DNA of 64,000 bases from JANQQZ01 sp039187315 (GTDB lineage: Bacteria > Planctomycetota > Phycisphaerae > Phycisphaerales > UBA1924), in assembly GCA_039187315.1 (NCBI GenBank), contig JBCCZQ010000004.1:29182-93181 (forward strand). Direction: 5' to 3'. The notes below the pieces were generated by a model. The model was not told the origin of the DNA, made no database searches, and was given only the letters and a program-made list of their open reading frames with translations. The position numbers were made by a program, and so were the translations under genes. This document shows positions 33,307-42,779 of this stretch, piece after piece (positions within the stretch are counted from its first letter, which is position 1; each line of letters starts with the position of its first letter).

Positions 33307-35298
33307 TCAGCAGCCGACGGTGACCGCCGTGAGCCATGCGAAGAAGTCGCTGCTGTTGATCGCGCGGTCGCCGTTGACATCAGCGTCCGGTTGCAGTGTG
33401 TTGAAGCCGGTGAGCCAGGTGAAGTAGTCGTCGATGTCGATGGTGCCGGACCTGTCCTGATCGGCGAGGCATGTGCCGTGGACGGTGAGCGAGGCGTCGA
33501 TGAGGGTGTTGGTATCGCCGGGCGCACCGTCGCTCACGCGGAGCGTCCAGGTTCCTGCGGCTCGTTCGTCCCAATGGCGGACGCTGGTGTAGAGGTGGTC
33601 CATGGTGTCGAAGCCGTTGAACCTGGTATCGGCGAGCCGTGCGACGGTTCCCCGGGGGCTGACGAGCTCGATGCGGGCATCGCCGAGGTAGGTGCCTGTC
33701 ATGCGGACTCTGATCTCGACGTGCTCGGTCTTGATCTGTGGGGCGACTTTGAAGGTGAGCTCGGCGGGGTTGTCGTGGTCGTTGTCGATGAGGTCGGCGT
33801 TGGCGGTCTTGGTGCCGGCGTCGTAGCTGAAGGCTGGGCCGACGTGGTTCCAGGTTTCTGCGGCTTCGACCATGGCTTCGGCGTCGATGACTCCGAAGCC
33901 GTAGTTCTCGTTGAAGAGCCGCCCTGAGGCGTTGGTCGACCAGTCGGCGTTTTCGTCGTCGACGATTCGGACGGTATCAGCGATGAGGTGCTGGACATCG
34001 CGTTGGGTGAGGTTCGGGTTGGCCTCGAGTGCGAGTGCGACGGCGCCGGTGGCGCTTGGTGCGGCGGCGCTGGTTCCGCCGAAGCCGGTGTAGGCGTCGC
34101 CGCTGGAGGTTGTTGGGTGCCTGGTGGTGAAGATCTGACGCTGGACGTTGTCGGGTCCTGTGTTGCCGTTGGAGAACGCGACTGCGAACATGGCGGAGCC
34201 TCGTTCGTTGTAGGTGGCTCGTCGGCCGAGGTGTCCGACGGAACCGATCGCGATGGTGTGGCGGCTTGCGGCGAACCCGTCGTAGTCGGGGCGGTCGTCG
34301 TTGTTGCCGCCGTTGCCCGCAGCCCAGACGAAGACGGTGCCGAGCCCGCCGCGTCCGTTGGTCGCGCCGTCTTCGATGGCGGCGAGCTCGATGGGGTCGA
34401 GCGGGTGGAGGAAGCCGTTGTCGAGCGGCCCCCAGGAGTTGTTCTTGATGTCGATCTGATCGTTCTTGAACGCGAGGGCGTCGGCGTTGATCTGTTCGGT
34501 GGGCGCGAACTGGGCGTAGGTCTGCGAGCCGAAGGTGGCGTTGTAGGCGACGCCGGCGGCGCCGAGGTCGTTGTTGCCGGCGGCGACCGCGATGCCGGCG
34601 ACCGCGGTGCCGTGGAACGAGACGGTGCCGTTCTGGAAGAGGTTGGAGTTTCGGTTGGCGAACAGGTCCTCGTGGAAGCTGGCGACGCCTTCATCGACCA
34701 CACCGATGGTGACGCCCTGCCCGGTGTAGCCGCGGGACCACGCCCCGACGGCGTTGATGTCGTTGGTGGGGATCTGGTCGTTCTCGAGGTGCCACGCGAG
34801 GGGGATGTCTGGATCGTTCGGGACGGCGCGGCTCGCGTACGGGCGTGAGACTTCAACCGCGGCGCGGCTGACACCCGGCTCTTCGGCGAGGATGTCGGCG
34901 AGGGCGATGGCGTCGGTGACGGTGCCCGCGGTGACGTACGCAAAGCCTGGCATGGCGGCTCGTTCGAGGGCGTAGCCGCGCGCTTCGAGCTGGGCTAGCG
35001 CGGTGTCGGTGGCCTGAAGCGCGACGCGGTCGGTGATGGTGTAGGAACGAGTCGCGTCCCAAGGCTTGTCGCTCGCGGGCTTGGTCGGCGTCGCGATCGA
35101 CAGGCGGGCGTTTGGTTCGGCGATGGAGACATCGAGCGTGCCGAAGGTGGCGCGGACCTTGACGGGGACGAAAGCGAACGGAACCTGAGCCGGGATGAGC
35201 GTTGTCGGCTGGGCGTGTTGATCGCTCGGCGGAGCGGCGGCTGCGGTCGCTGCGGCGGCAGAGAGGAAGGCGGTGATCGACGCCGAGGGGCGGTGCAT
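33307..35298 (-). CDS. Secreted subtilase (S8) with proprotein-convertase domain and Gly-Cys dockerin-like tail
   Basis: 663 aa from the ATG at 35298, with GGAG 9 bases upstream. A signal peptide covers residues 1-23. The catalytic triad is D202 (GVVDEG), H229 (FHGTAVAG) and S410 (GGTSAAAP), and the oxyanion Asn is in NNSWGP. DEG in place of the usual DTG/DSG follows the kexin-like pattern. A P-domain lies at about 490-600 (ARIELVSPRGTVARLADTRF, then GTWTLRVSDGA). The end carries two EF-hand-like loops (DQDRSGTIDIDDYF and DVNGDRAINSSDFF) and finishes FFAWLTAVTVGC, like the carboxypeptidase at 1.3-3.6 kb. It is divergent from a Ycf46-like ATPase gene. Confidence 0.9.
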   Translation of the reverse strand: MHRPSASITAFLSAAAATAAAAPPSDQHAQPTTLIPAQVPFAFVPVKVRATFGTLDVSIAEPNARLSIATPTKPASDKPWDATRSYTITDRVALQATDTALAQLEARGYALERAAMPGFAYVTAGTVTDAIALADILAEEPGVSRAAVEVSRPYASRAVPNDPDIPLAWHLENDQIPTNDINAVGAWSRGYTGQGVTIGVVDEGVASFHEDLFANRNSNLFQNGTVSFHGTAVAGIAVAAGNNDLGAAGVAYNATFGSQTYAQFAPTEQINADALAFKNDQIDIKNNSWGPLDNGFLHPLDPIELAAIEDGATNGRGGLGTVFVWAAGNGGNNDDRPDYDGFAASRHTIAIGSVGHLGRRATYNERGSAMFAVAFSNGNTGPDNVQRQIFTTRHPTTSSGDAYTGFGGTSAAAPSATGAVALALEANPNLTQRDVQHLIADTVRIVDDENADWSTNASGRLFNENYGFGVIDAEAMVEAAETWNHVGPAFSYDAGTKTANADLIDNDHDNPAELTFKVAPQIKTEHVEIRVRMTGTYLGDARIELVSPRGTVARLADTRFNGFDTMDHLYTSVRHWDERAAGTWTLRVSDGAPGDTNTLIDASLTVHGTCLADQDRSGTIDIDDYFTWLTGFNTLQPDADVNGDRAINSSDFFAWLTAVTVGC

Positions 35299-35481
35299 GG
35301 GGCGGGTCTCCGCGTTGGTTCGGGGATCTGGAGCTTGGCGAGCCATACTGTTCGGTGCTGGTCCGGGAACGGACCCACAGGAATGGACACGCTCCGGTAC
35401 GGAAGAGTCTTCCCGCGAGTTGCCGGGATGCCAGGAAAGCGGGGTTTGTTCAGCGTTTGGGTGACGTGGGGAGGGCTTGGA

Positions 35482-36969
35482 ATGGCTGATCTGAAGCGTC
35501 TGGAGGAGCTGTGCCGGGTCGGCAGGGCGTTGGTGGTGGTGCGTTCGTTTGAGGAGGCGGAGGTCCTGCAGCTTGTGCGTGACGCGGCGATGGGTCTGGA
35601 CCGCTCGCTTCGGATCTGGACGGTGCTTAGCGGGGTGTACGACGGGATCTTGTCGCAGCCCGAGTCGGTCCCGGACACGACGGACCCTGTCAAGGGTTTG
35701 ACGGCGCTGAGTCACAACGACGATGCACGGATGGTGTGCTTGGTGGATGTGGCTGAGCATCTGGACGACGCTCGTGTGCTGCGGGCGCTGCGGGACCTTG
35801 TGTCGGCGATGCGTTCGAGGAACGGGACGGTGGTGATGCTGGACCACTCGGCTCGGCTTCCCGAGGTGGTCGAGGCGCACGCGACGCGTTTCGAGCCGAG
35901 CCTGCCTGGCCGCGAGGAGCTGGAATCGATCGTGCGATCGACGGTGCAGCGGGTTCACCGTGCTTCGCCGATCGCGGTCGATCTCCGGCGTGAGCATCTT
36001 GACGCGATCGTGCGGAACCTGCGCGGGCTGACGCGTCGTCAGGCGGAGGAGGTGGTGCGGGAAGTGGCTGCGGTGGATCGACGGCTTGATGAGTCGGATA
36101 TCGATGACATCGTGGACCTGAAGCGCGAGCTGATCCGTGCGGGTGGTCTTCTCGAGTTTGTCAGGGCTCCGACGAGCATGGAGCAGATCGGCGGGCTGGA
36201 CCGTCTGAAGTCGTGGCTGCGATCCCGCGAGGGGGCGCTCGACTCGGCTGGTCTGGATACGCCGCGCGGCGTGCTGCTGCTGGGCGTGCAGGGCGCGGGC
36301 AAGAGCCTGTGCGCGAAGGCGATCGCGACGGCGTGGCGTCGGCCGCTGATGCGGATGGATGTTGGTGCGCTGTACGACAAGTATGTCGGTGAGAGCGAGC
36401 GGCGGCTGCGCGACACGCTGCATCAGACTGAGATGATGTCGCCGGTGATCCTGTGGATCGACGAGATCGAGAAGGCGTTCGCGTCGGCGGGGGGGCACTC
36501 GAACGACGGGGGTCTGAGCCGCCGGATGTTCGGGACGCTCCTGACGTGGATGCAGGAGCACCGGGCGCCGGTGTTCTTGGTCGCGACGGCGAACGACATC
36601 GAGGCGCTGCCGCCCGAGCTCCTGCGGAAGGGCCGGTTCGACGAGATCTTCTTCGTGGACCTGCCCGGCGAGGAAGCCAGAGCCGCGATCTTCCGGATCC
36701 ATCTGGGCAAGCGTGAGCTGGACCCTGGCTCGTTCGACATGCCGCGGCTGGTGGAGGCGAGCGCGGGTTTCAGCGGTGCGGAGATCGAGCAGGCGATCAT
36801 CGCGGCGCGTCACGAGGCGCGTGCAACAGGCTCGGGTACAGGTCAGGCTCTGGGCACGGATGGCTTGGTGCGGGTGCTGGGCGAGTCGCCGCCGCTGAGC
36901 GTGACGATGGCGGAGAAGGTGGCCGAGCTGCGTGCGTGGAGCCGGGGCCGGTGCGTGCCGGCGGAGTGA
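35482..36969 (+). CDS. Ycf46-like AAA+ ATPase
   Basis: 495 aa from the ATG at 35482, with GGGGAGG about 8 bases upstream. The N-terminal 220 residues are the family-specific domain (VGRALVVVRSFEEAEVLQLV, then LTALSHNDDARMVCLVDVAE). The AAA+ module starts near residue 240. Walker A is LLLGVQGAGKSLCAKAIA with K274, Walker B is VILWIDEIEKAF, sensor 1 is FLVATANDIEALP, and the arginine finger is in RKGRFDEIFF. The C-terminal lid has EASAGFSGAEIEQAII. Ycf46 proteins are found in cyanobacteria and several other phyla, with roles in stress or CO2 response reported for cyanobacteria; the role here is unknown. Confidence 0.9.
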   Translation: MADLKRLEELCRVGRALVVVRSFEEAEVLQLVRDAAMGLDRSLRIWTVLSGVYDGILSQPESVPDTTDPVKGLTALSHNDDARMVCLVDVAEHLDDARVLRALRDLVSAMRSRNGTVVMLDHSARLPEVVEAHATRFEPSLPGREELESIVRSTVQRVHRASPIAVDLRREHLDAIVRNLRGLTRRQAEEVVREVAAVDRRLDESDIDDIVDLKRELIRAGGLLEFVRAPTSMEQIGGLDRLKSWLRSREGALDSAGLDTPRGVLLLGVQGAGKSLCAKAIATAWRRPLMRMDVGALYDKYVGESERRLRDTLHQTEMMSPVILWIDEIEKAFASAGGHSNDGGLSRRMFGTLLTWMQEHRAPVFLVATANDIEALPPELLRKGRFDEIFFVDLPGEEARAAIFRIHLGKRELDPGSFDMPRLVEASAGFSGAEIEQAIIAARHEARATGSGTGQALGTDGLVRVLGESPPLSVTMAEKVAELRAWSRGRCVPAE

Positions 36970-37008
36970 ACGCAATGGGCGGGCATGTTGCAGCCGCTCG
37001 GGTAGCGC

Positions 37009-38934
37009 TTACTGGCAGGGCTCGCTTGTGGCGATGTTGGTCTGCTCGTCGAGGTCGCGGGTGGTGGTAGTGGTCTGGGCCGGGACCGGGTCGGGATCGC
37101 AGCCCGGATCTGGATCTGGATCGGGATCTGGATCGGGATCGGGATCTGGATCTGGGTCTGGATCTGGATCGGGGTCGGGGTCGACGGGTTGATCGGTGCC
37201 GCCGAGCACGTTGAAGCGGTAGGTATCGTCGTCGTATTCGCTGTCGAAGCGGATGCCTGGGATATTCCGTACGAAGGCGCACCGGATGCGTTCGTCGGCT
37301 GGCCGGATGCGCCACTGGCCGGCGTCGAAGGCGCTTCCGTTGATGGCGACGAGCCGGATCTGCCTGCTGCCGTAGGCCTCATCGGTCTCGATCTCGACGT
37401 CGAACTCGGCTGCGCGGTCGATCCAGACTGTTTGACCCTCGGCGAGGTGCTCGATGATGAAGGCGCCGTCGGCGGTGGCGCCGGCTTCGAGGAATGCTGG
37501 GCCGTAGAGGCGGATGGTGCTGGCGGTCAGGCGTTGGTTCTGGGTGAGTGTGATGGTCTCGTTGTGGCGTGGGAAGCACTCGTTGATGTGGAAGTTGAAC
37601 GGGGGGATGCCGACGGCCCCGCCGCCGACGGCGGCGAAGGGCTCGGTGTAGAACTTGGAATCCGGTGTGACCAGGAACTGGTTCTGCTTGCCGATGGCGA
37701 TGGAGTTGGGGTTGGCGAAGGTGATGTCCAGGCCGTCGCCGACGATGATCTGGCCCTGGAGCCCCACGGGATCGCCGACGCGGATCTCGGCCCCCGGGAG
37801 GCTGGGGTCGCTGAAGATGAGCCCCGCGAGCGAGAGGAGGGCATCTGGCGCGACGCGTCCGGCGATGTCGATCTCGGGCCCGTTTGCTCGTTCGTTTCGT
37901 GAGCCGTTTTCGAGGAAGACGAAGGCGTCGAGGTCGCCGTTGATATCGATGGCGCAGGTCGCGTTTGGGTTGCGTCCGAAGCTGGTGAGGGTGCGTGCGT
38001 AGAGGGAGCCTGTGAAGTCGCCGTCCCTTGTCCGGATGCCGCCGAGGAAACCGAACCGGTCTGTGTTGAGCATGGTGTTGATGTCGGCGTGGAGGGCGTC
38101 TGCGACGACGTTCAGGACGGGGCCGCCGGTGGTGACCTGGGCTCGTTGGTCGGGGTTGCCGAGGCTGCCGCTGACATCGAGCCTCTGGATGGCGTAATAG
38201 GTGTTCACTGGCCAGGCGTGGAGTTGTGTCTGGTAGGGGTTGTCGGGGTTGTTGGGGGCGAAGTCGCCGCCGACGGTGAGCGATTGGATATCGCCGCCTT
38301 GGGCGCTGATGGAGCCACGGGCGTCACCGGCGATGTCGATGCTGGCGATGTTGCCGTCAACGGCGACGATCAGTGCGTTCTCGGTCATGCTCCCGCCGAC
38401 GACGATGCCGGTCATCGAGCGGACGGCGGGTCCGGGATCTCCCCAGTGGATGGCGGGGGCGTCGAGGTCGCCGGCGAGGTCGAGCCTGACGATCTGGCGC
38501 GCGGAGAGGCCGACGCCTGTGAGGCTGTCGGCGTTCATGACGACGATGCACTCTGGCGCGACCACGCCTCCGACGTTCCTGAAGGCCTGGAGGTGGTTGA
38601 CAGGTGAGCCGGAGAAGTTGGGCTGTGCTGTGGCGGTGATCTGGAGGTTGGGAACAACGCCGGCGGGGGCCTGGACGGTGACGACGCCGACATCGGTGTT
38701 GGCAGGATCGTCGGCGTAGACACGGATGACCTCGTAGCGGTTGAGTCTGATGTCGACATCGGATCCGCTGGGCAGGCCGGGCTCGCCGCTTTGGGCGTCT
38801 GCGAAGCCTGGCAGGTTGACCCATCGGGAGCCGTTCCACTTCTCGGCGTAGATGGTCTGGGCGTGTGTGGCAGTTGTGAAGGTGGCCGCGAGGCCGGCGG
38901 CGAGCGCGAGGCGTCTGGTGGTGCTCGTGGGCAT
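37009..38934 (-). CDS. Secreted protein with Asp-Pro repeat tail
   Basis: 641 aa from the ATG at 38934, with GGAG 9 bases upstream. A signal peptide covers residues 1-25 (LALAAGLAATFTTATHAQ). The body is beta-rich with repeated blocks of the type VVGGSMTENALIVAVDGNIA and IDIAGDARGSISAQGGDIQS, a parallel beta-helix or adhesin style. The tail has about 14 Asp-Pro pairs in a row and a final Cys (SEPCQ at the end). It looks like a large surface protein, with the Asp-Pro run as a stalk or spacer. No enzyme motif is seen. The Phe-rich dockerin-like tail of the two proteases is absent. Confidence 0.78.
   Translation of the reverse strand: MPTSTTRRLALAAGLAATFTTATHAQTIYAEKWNGSRWVNLPGFADAQSGEPGLPSGSDVDIRLNRYEVIRVYADDPANTDVGVVTVQAPAGVVPNLQITATAQPNFSGSPVNHLQAFRNVGGVVAPECIVVMNADSLTGVGLSARQIVRLDLAGDLDAPAIHWGDPGPAVRSMTGIVVGGSMTENALIVAVDGNIASIDIAGDARGSISAQGGDIQSLTVGGDFAPNNPDNPYQTQLHAWPVNTYYAIQRLDVSGSLGNPDQRAQVTTGGPVLNVVADALHADINTMLNTDRFGFLGGIRTRDGDFTGSLYARTLTSFGRNPNATCAIDINGDLDAFVFLENGSRNERANGPEIDIAGRVAPDALLSLAGLIFSDPSLPGAEIRVGDPVGLQGQIIVGDGLDITFANPNSIAIGKQNQFLVTPDSKFYTEPFAAVGGGAVGIPPFNFHINECFPRHNETITLTQNQRLTASTIRLYGPAFLEAGATADGAFIIEHLAEGQTVWIDRAAEFDVEIETDEAYGSRQIRLVAINGSAFDAGQWRIRPADERIRCAFVRNIPGIRFDSEYDDDTYRFNVLGGTDQPVDPDPDPDPDPDPDPDPDPDPDPDPDPGCDPDPVPAQTTTTTRDLDEQTNIATSEPCQ
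37106..37184. repeat. Hexanucleotide repeat coding for Asp-Pro
   Basis: GGATCT, GGATCG, GGGTCT and GGGTCG units alternate for about 80 bases and code on the minus strand for a run of Asp-Pro in the secreted protein gene. The unit is 6 bases and imperfect, so length could change by slippage without breaking the frame. Confidence 0.85.
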
Positions 38935-39196
38935 GGTTCGGGTCTCCGGTCCGGTCTTCGCGTGTCTTCGGGACCATGCCACGGTTTGGGTGGGTGTCGA
39001 GCGGATGTGGTGCCGTTGGATCGTGCCTTGGGCCTTGGGCATCGGGCGGTGCCGGATCGGGGGGTTGGGCAAGGCGTCTGGTGGGCTTGGATGGCGGATC
39101 TGGGTCGGTGTGGAGGTCCGTTTTGATTGATTCGCGGACCGGCTCGTCTAGGATCGGAGCCCCGTGATGGGCGTTCGGTCCTGGGCGGGGCATGTT

Positions 39197-39268
39197 GCCG
39201 CTGTAGCTCAGTGGTAGAGCGCACCCTTGGTAAGGGTGAGGTCGTGGGTTCAAGTCCCACCAGCGGCT
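39197..39268 (+). tRNA. tRNA-Thr (anticodon GGU)
   Basis: The acceptor GCCGCTG pairs with CAGCGGC, with discriminator T at 39268. The anticodon stem ACCCT/AGGGT holds the loop TGGTA region with anticodon GGT, and the T-arm reads GTGGGTTCAAGTCCCAC. CCA is not encoded. It lies upstream of tuf, as in many bacteria. Confidence 0.95.
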
Positions 39269-39481
39269 TTGGTGTTGGCCGGGCGTGCGGGTTTGTTCCG
39301 TGGTGCGGCCTATCGTGTGTACTGGCCCGGTTGGGTTCCCGTGGTGGGTGTGCCCGGTCGGTGTGTGCAACGGATCCGAGTCGGCGGGGCGTGCCCGGCG
39401 GCAGGGTCGGATGGATGACAGGAACGGCTGGTTCGGGCGTTGGGCCCGTGCCGCGAGCAGCAGAGTTGGAGGTTTCGGGCC

Positions 39482-40687
<1,206 letters not shown>

Positions 40688-40786
40688 CGCGATTTTTTCC
40701 GCGTCTGCCCTGCGAGAGTCGGGCGGACGTCTTGGTGGTGTACGGGCGGAGGGTCGACCGCCGCCAGTGTGAAAGGGAGGCCCGCG

Positions 40787-40969
40787 ATGGCCAAGAAGAA
40801 GGCGGCGGCGCGTGAGTACGTGTGGCTTCAGTGCACCGAGTGCAACGATCTGAACTACCGGACGCAGGTGAACGTCAAGGGCGGCCTGCCGGAAAAAATG
40901 AAGGACGGGATCCGGAAGTATTCGCCCCGGCTGCGGAAGCACACGCTGCACAAGATCAAGCGGAAGTGA
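40787..40969 (+). CDS. rpmG: 50S ribosomal protein bL33
   Basis: 60 aa from the ATG at 40787, with AAAGGGAGG 6 bases upstream. The family pattern is clear: CTECNDLNYRTQ (C16, C19) and the C-terminal block KYSPRLRKHTLHK. The second zinc pair, usually YCPRCRKHT, is S46 and L49 here, so only half of the zinc ribbon is left and zinc binding is unlikely. It sits between tuf and tRNA-Trp, the usual order in this locus. Confidence 0.95.
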   Translation: MAKKKAAAREYVWLQCTECNDLNYRTQVNVKGGLPEKMKDGIRKYSPRLRKHTLHKIKRK

Positions 40970-40987
40970 GTTGGGCCGTGCGGAGCG

Positions 40988-41036
40988 GGCAACAGGCAAT
41001 GGGTTCAGCCCGTCCTTCTGCCTGGAGCCTGTTGCC
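40988..41036. repeat. Hairpin between rpmG and tRNA-Trp
   Basis: GGCAACAGGC (40988-40997) and GCCTGTTGCC (41027-41036) are a perfect 10-bp inverted repeat with a 29-base loop that holds a smaller GGG/CCC pair. There is no T-run after it, so it is not a standard terminator. It could mark RNA processing before the tRNA or be a copy of a dispersed palindromic element. Confidence 0.7.
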
Positions 41037-41048
41037 GGCTGGTTCTGA

Positions 41049-41121
41049 ACGCCAGTAGCTCAGTTGGTAGAGCAGTGGATTCCAAATCCACCGGTCGGGA
41101 GTTCGAGTCTCTCCTGGCGTG
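41049..41121 (+). tRNA. tRNA-Trp (anticodon CCA)
   Basis: The acceptor ACGCCAG pairs with CTGGCGT, with discriminator G at 41121. The stem GTGGA/TCCAC holds the loop TTCCAAA with anticodon CCA, and the T-arm reads GGGAGTTCGAGTCTCTC. A run of six T follows at once. It lies between rpmG and secE, the classic position. Confidence 0.96.
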
Positions 41122-41163
41122 TTTTTTGAGGCCCGGGTGGGATTGTTCGTGGCGGAGTGATCG

Positions 41164-41859
41164 ATGGCCGTCGGGATCTACAAGCAGGGCCAGGGGTACT
41201 GGGTTCGGGTGCTGACGGCGATCTTCGCGGGCGCCGTGGTGCTGGCGGCGGCGGCGTGGGCGTTCGCGCAGGCGGTGCGGCTGCCGATTCCGCAGCCGAC
41301 GAGCCGGATGCAGCTCGCGGCGGTGGACGCCATCGGTGAGCCCGCGGCTGGCTCGTTCGTCGAGCTCTACAGCCAGCTTTCCGGCCAGCGCGAGCAGATC
41401 GGCACCGCGGTGGTGCAGGCCTACACGCCAGGTGAGAGCCAGACGGCCGAACTGATCGTTTCGGACCTGACGCTGACCGACAAGACGCGGGTCGTTTCGG
41501 AGATCCGGCGGATCGAGGTCGGCGGGGGTATCGACGGCGCCTCGGAGCTTGCGGCGTTCGTCGAGAGCACTACGGGTATCGATCTGTTCGCGCGGGAGTA
41601 TCTTCAGGCGGGCCTGGCCGGCGCGATCCTTTTGATCGGTGCGGTGCTGATCTACCTGTTCGTTGGTGCCAAGCGGCAGTCGGTGGACTTCCTGATCGCG
41701 ACCGACGGCGAGATGAAGAAGGTCAACTGGTCGACCCGGCGCGAGGTGCAGGGTTCGACGATCGTTGTGATCGTTGCATCGATGCTGCTGGCGGTGGCGA
41801 TCTTCTTCGTGGACTACGGGTTCGGGCAGTTCTTCAAATTCATCGGCGTGCTCGAGTAG
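41164..41859 (+). CDS. secE: Preprotein translocase subunit SecE with long N-terminal extension
   Basis: 231 aa from the ATG at 41164. The SecE core is at the C-terminus: FLIATDGEMKKVNWSTRREV followed by the membrane helix STIVVIVASMLLAVAIFFVD. Normal SecE has 60-130 residues. Here an extra N-terminal part holds two more hydrophobic helices (VLTAIFAGAVVLAAAAWAFA and AGLAGAILLIGAVLIYLFVG) separated by a 100-residue region. SecE stabilises SecY in the inner membrane. The extended form fits the planctomycete type. It is co-oriented with nusG 24 bases downstream. Confidence 0.93.
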   Translation: MAVGIYKQGQGYWVRVLTAIFAGAVVLAAAAWAFAQAVRLPIPQPTSRMQLAAVDAIGEPAAGSFVELYSQLSGQREQIGTAVVQAYTPGESQTAELIVSDLTLTDKTRVVSEIRRIEVGGGIDGASELAAFVESTTGIDLFAREYLQAGLAGAILLIGAVLIYLFVGAKRQSVDFLIATDGEMKKVNWSTRREVQGSTIVVIVASMLLAVAIFFVDYGFGQFFKFIGVLE

Positions 41860-41883
41860 CGCGCCACCTCGAGAGGCGGAGCG

Positions 41884-42663
41884 GTGGACAGCATGACCGA
41901 GCACGACCGGGACCAGACCGAGACCCACGCCGACGGCCAGGCCGAGACCGAAGCTGGTATGGAAGCCGGGACGCAACCGGGCGGGGAAGCGGGTGCGGGG
42001 ACCGAGCCGCAGGCGGCGCAGGAGTCTGCTTCTGCCGAGCCGGCGATGGACGGCACGCCCGACAAGGTGGAGGACCAGATCGCGCCTGATGAGCCGATTC
42101 GCCAGTCGGGCATGGACTGGTTCGTGCTGCGTGTGGCGTCGAACAAGGAGTCGTCGGTCCGGGAGACGCTGCTTCGGAAGGTGCAGATCGAGGGGATGAC
42201 GCACCTGGTCGGGCGGATCCTCGTTCCGACAGAGAAGACCAAGACGGTCAAGGGCGGCAAGCAGCGGATCACGGAGACGAAGCTCTACCCGGGCTATGTG
42301 TTCGTGGAGATGCAGCTCGAGGATGACGGCCGGATCCCCCAGGACGTGTTCTTCCTGATCAAGGAGACCACCGGGGTGGGGGACTTCGTCGGCACGGCGG
42401 GGCGCCCGACCCCGTTGGAGCAGCACGAGATCGAGAAGATGCTCCAGGACAGCAAGAAGCCGGAAGATGAGCCGGTGATCAAGCTGTCGTTCGAGAAGGG
42501 CGAGGCCGTCTCGATCAAGGAGGGCCCGTTCGAGGGCTACGAGGGGACGGTGGACGAGTTGTTGCCGGAGAAGGGCCTCGTGCGGGTGCTGGTGACGATC
42601 TTTGGCCGGCAGGCGCCGGTGGAGCTCGAAGAGTGGCAGATCGCCAAGGCGGACGAGGACTGA
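41884..42663 (+). CDS. nusG: Transcription termination/antitermination protein NusG
   Basis: 259 aa from the GTG at 41884, with GAGAGG 7 bases upstream; an ATG at 41893 is the alternative. The first 70 residues are an acidic Glu/Gly/Ala-rich extension absent from standard NusG. The NGN domain starts at DWFVLRVASNKESSVRETLL and includes KLYPGYVFVEMQLEDDG. The KOW domain is at the end (EGPFEGYEGTVDELLPEKGL, VTIFGRQAPVELEEWQI). NusG binds RNA polymerase and links it to Rho or ribosomes. In most bacteria rplK follows; here a large AsmA-like gene does. Confidence 0.95.
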   Translation: MDSMTEHDRDQTETHADGQAETEAGMEAGTQPGGEAGAGTEPQAAQESASAEPAMDGTPDKVEDQIAPDEPIRQSGMDWFVLRVASNKESSVRETLLRKVQIEGMTHLVGRILVPTEKTKTVKGGKQRITETKLYPGYVFVEMQLEDDGRIPQDVFFLIKETTGVGDFVGTAGRPTPLEQHEIEKMLQDSKKPEDEPVIKLSFEKGEAVSIKEGPFEGYEGTVDELLPEKGLVRVLVTIFGRQAPVELEEWQIAKADED

Positions 42664-42779
42664 CCGGCCTCGCGGAGTCCGCTGTTGTGTGGGTCGCAGG
42701 GTCTTTGGAACCGCGATCGGCGCAGGCTGGTACGCTTGATCCTGAGTAGGGCGGCGGAGCCACCTGAGCGGGAGCGCGC

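Noticed and set aside
35299..36975. Long upstream extension of the subtilase frame on the minus strand
   Set aside because: The signal peptide starts at 35298 with a ribosome site; the extension is opposite the Ycf46-like ATPase and has no matching domain.
40702..40729. Hairpin after tuf (GTCTGCCC with GGGCGGAC)
   Set aside because: One G-T pair and no T-run; too weak to call a terminator.
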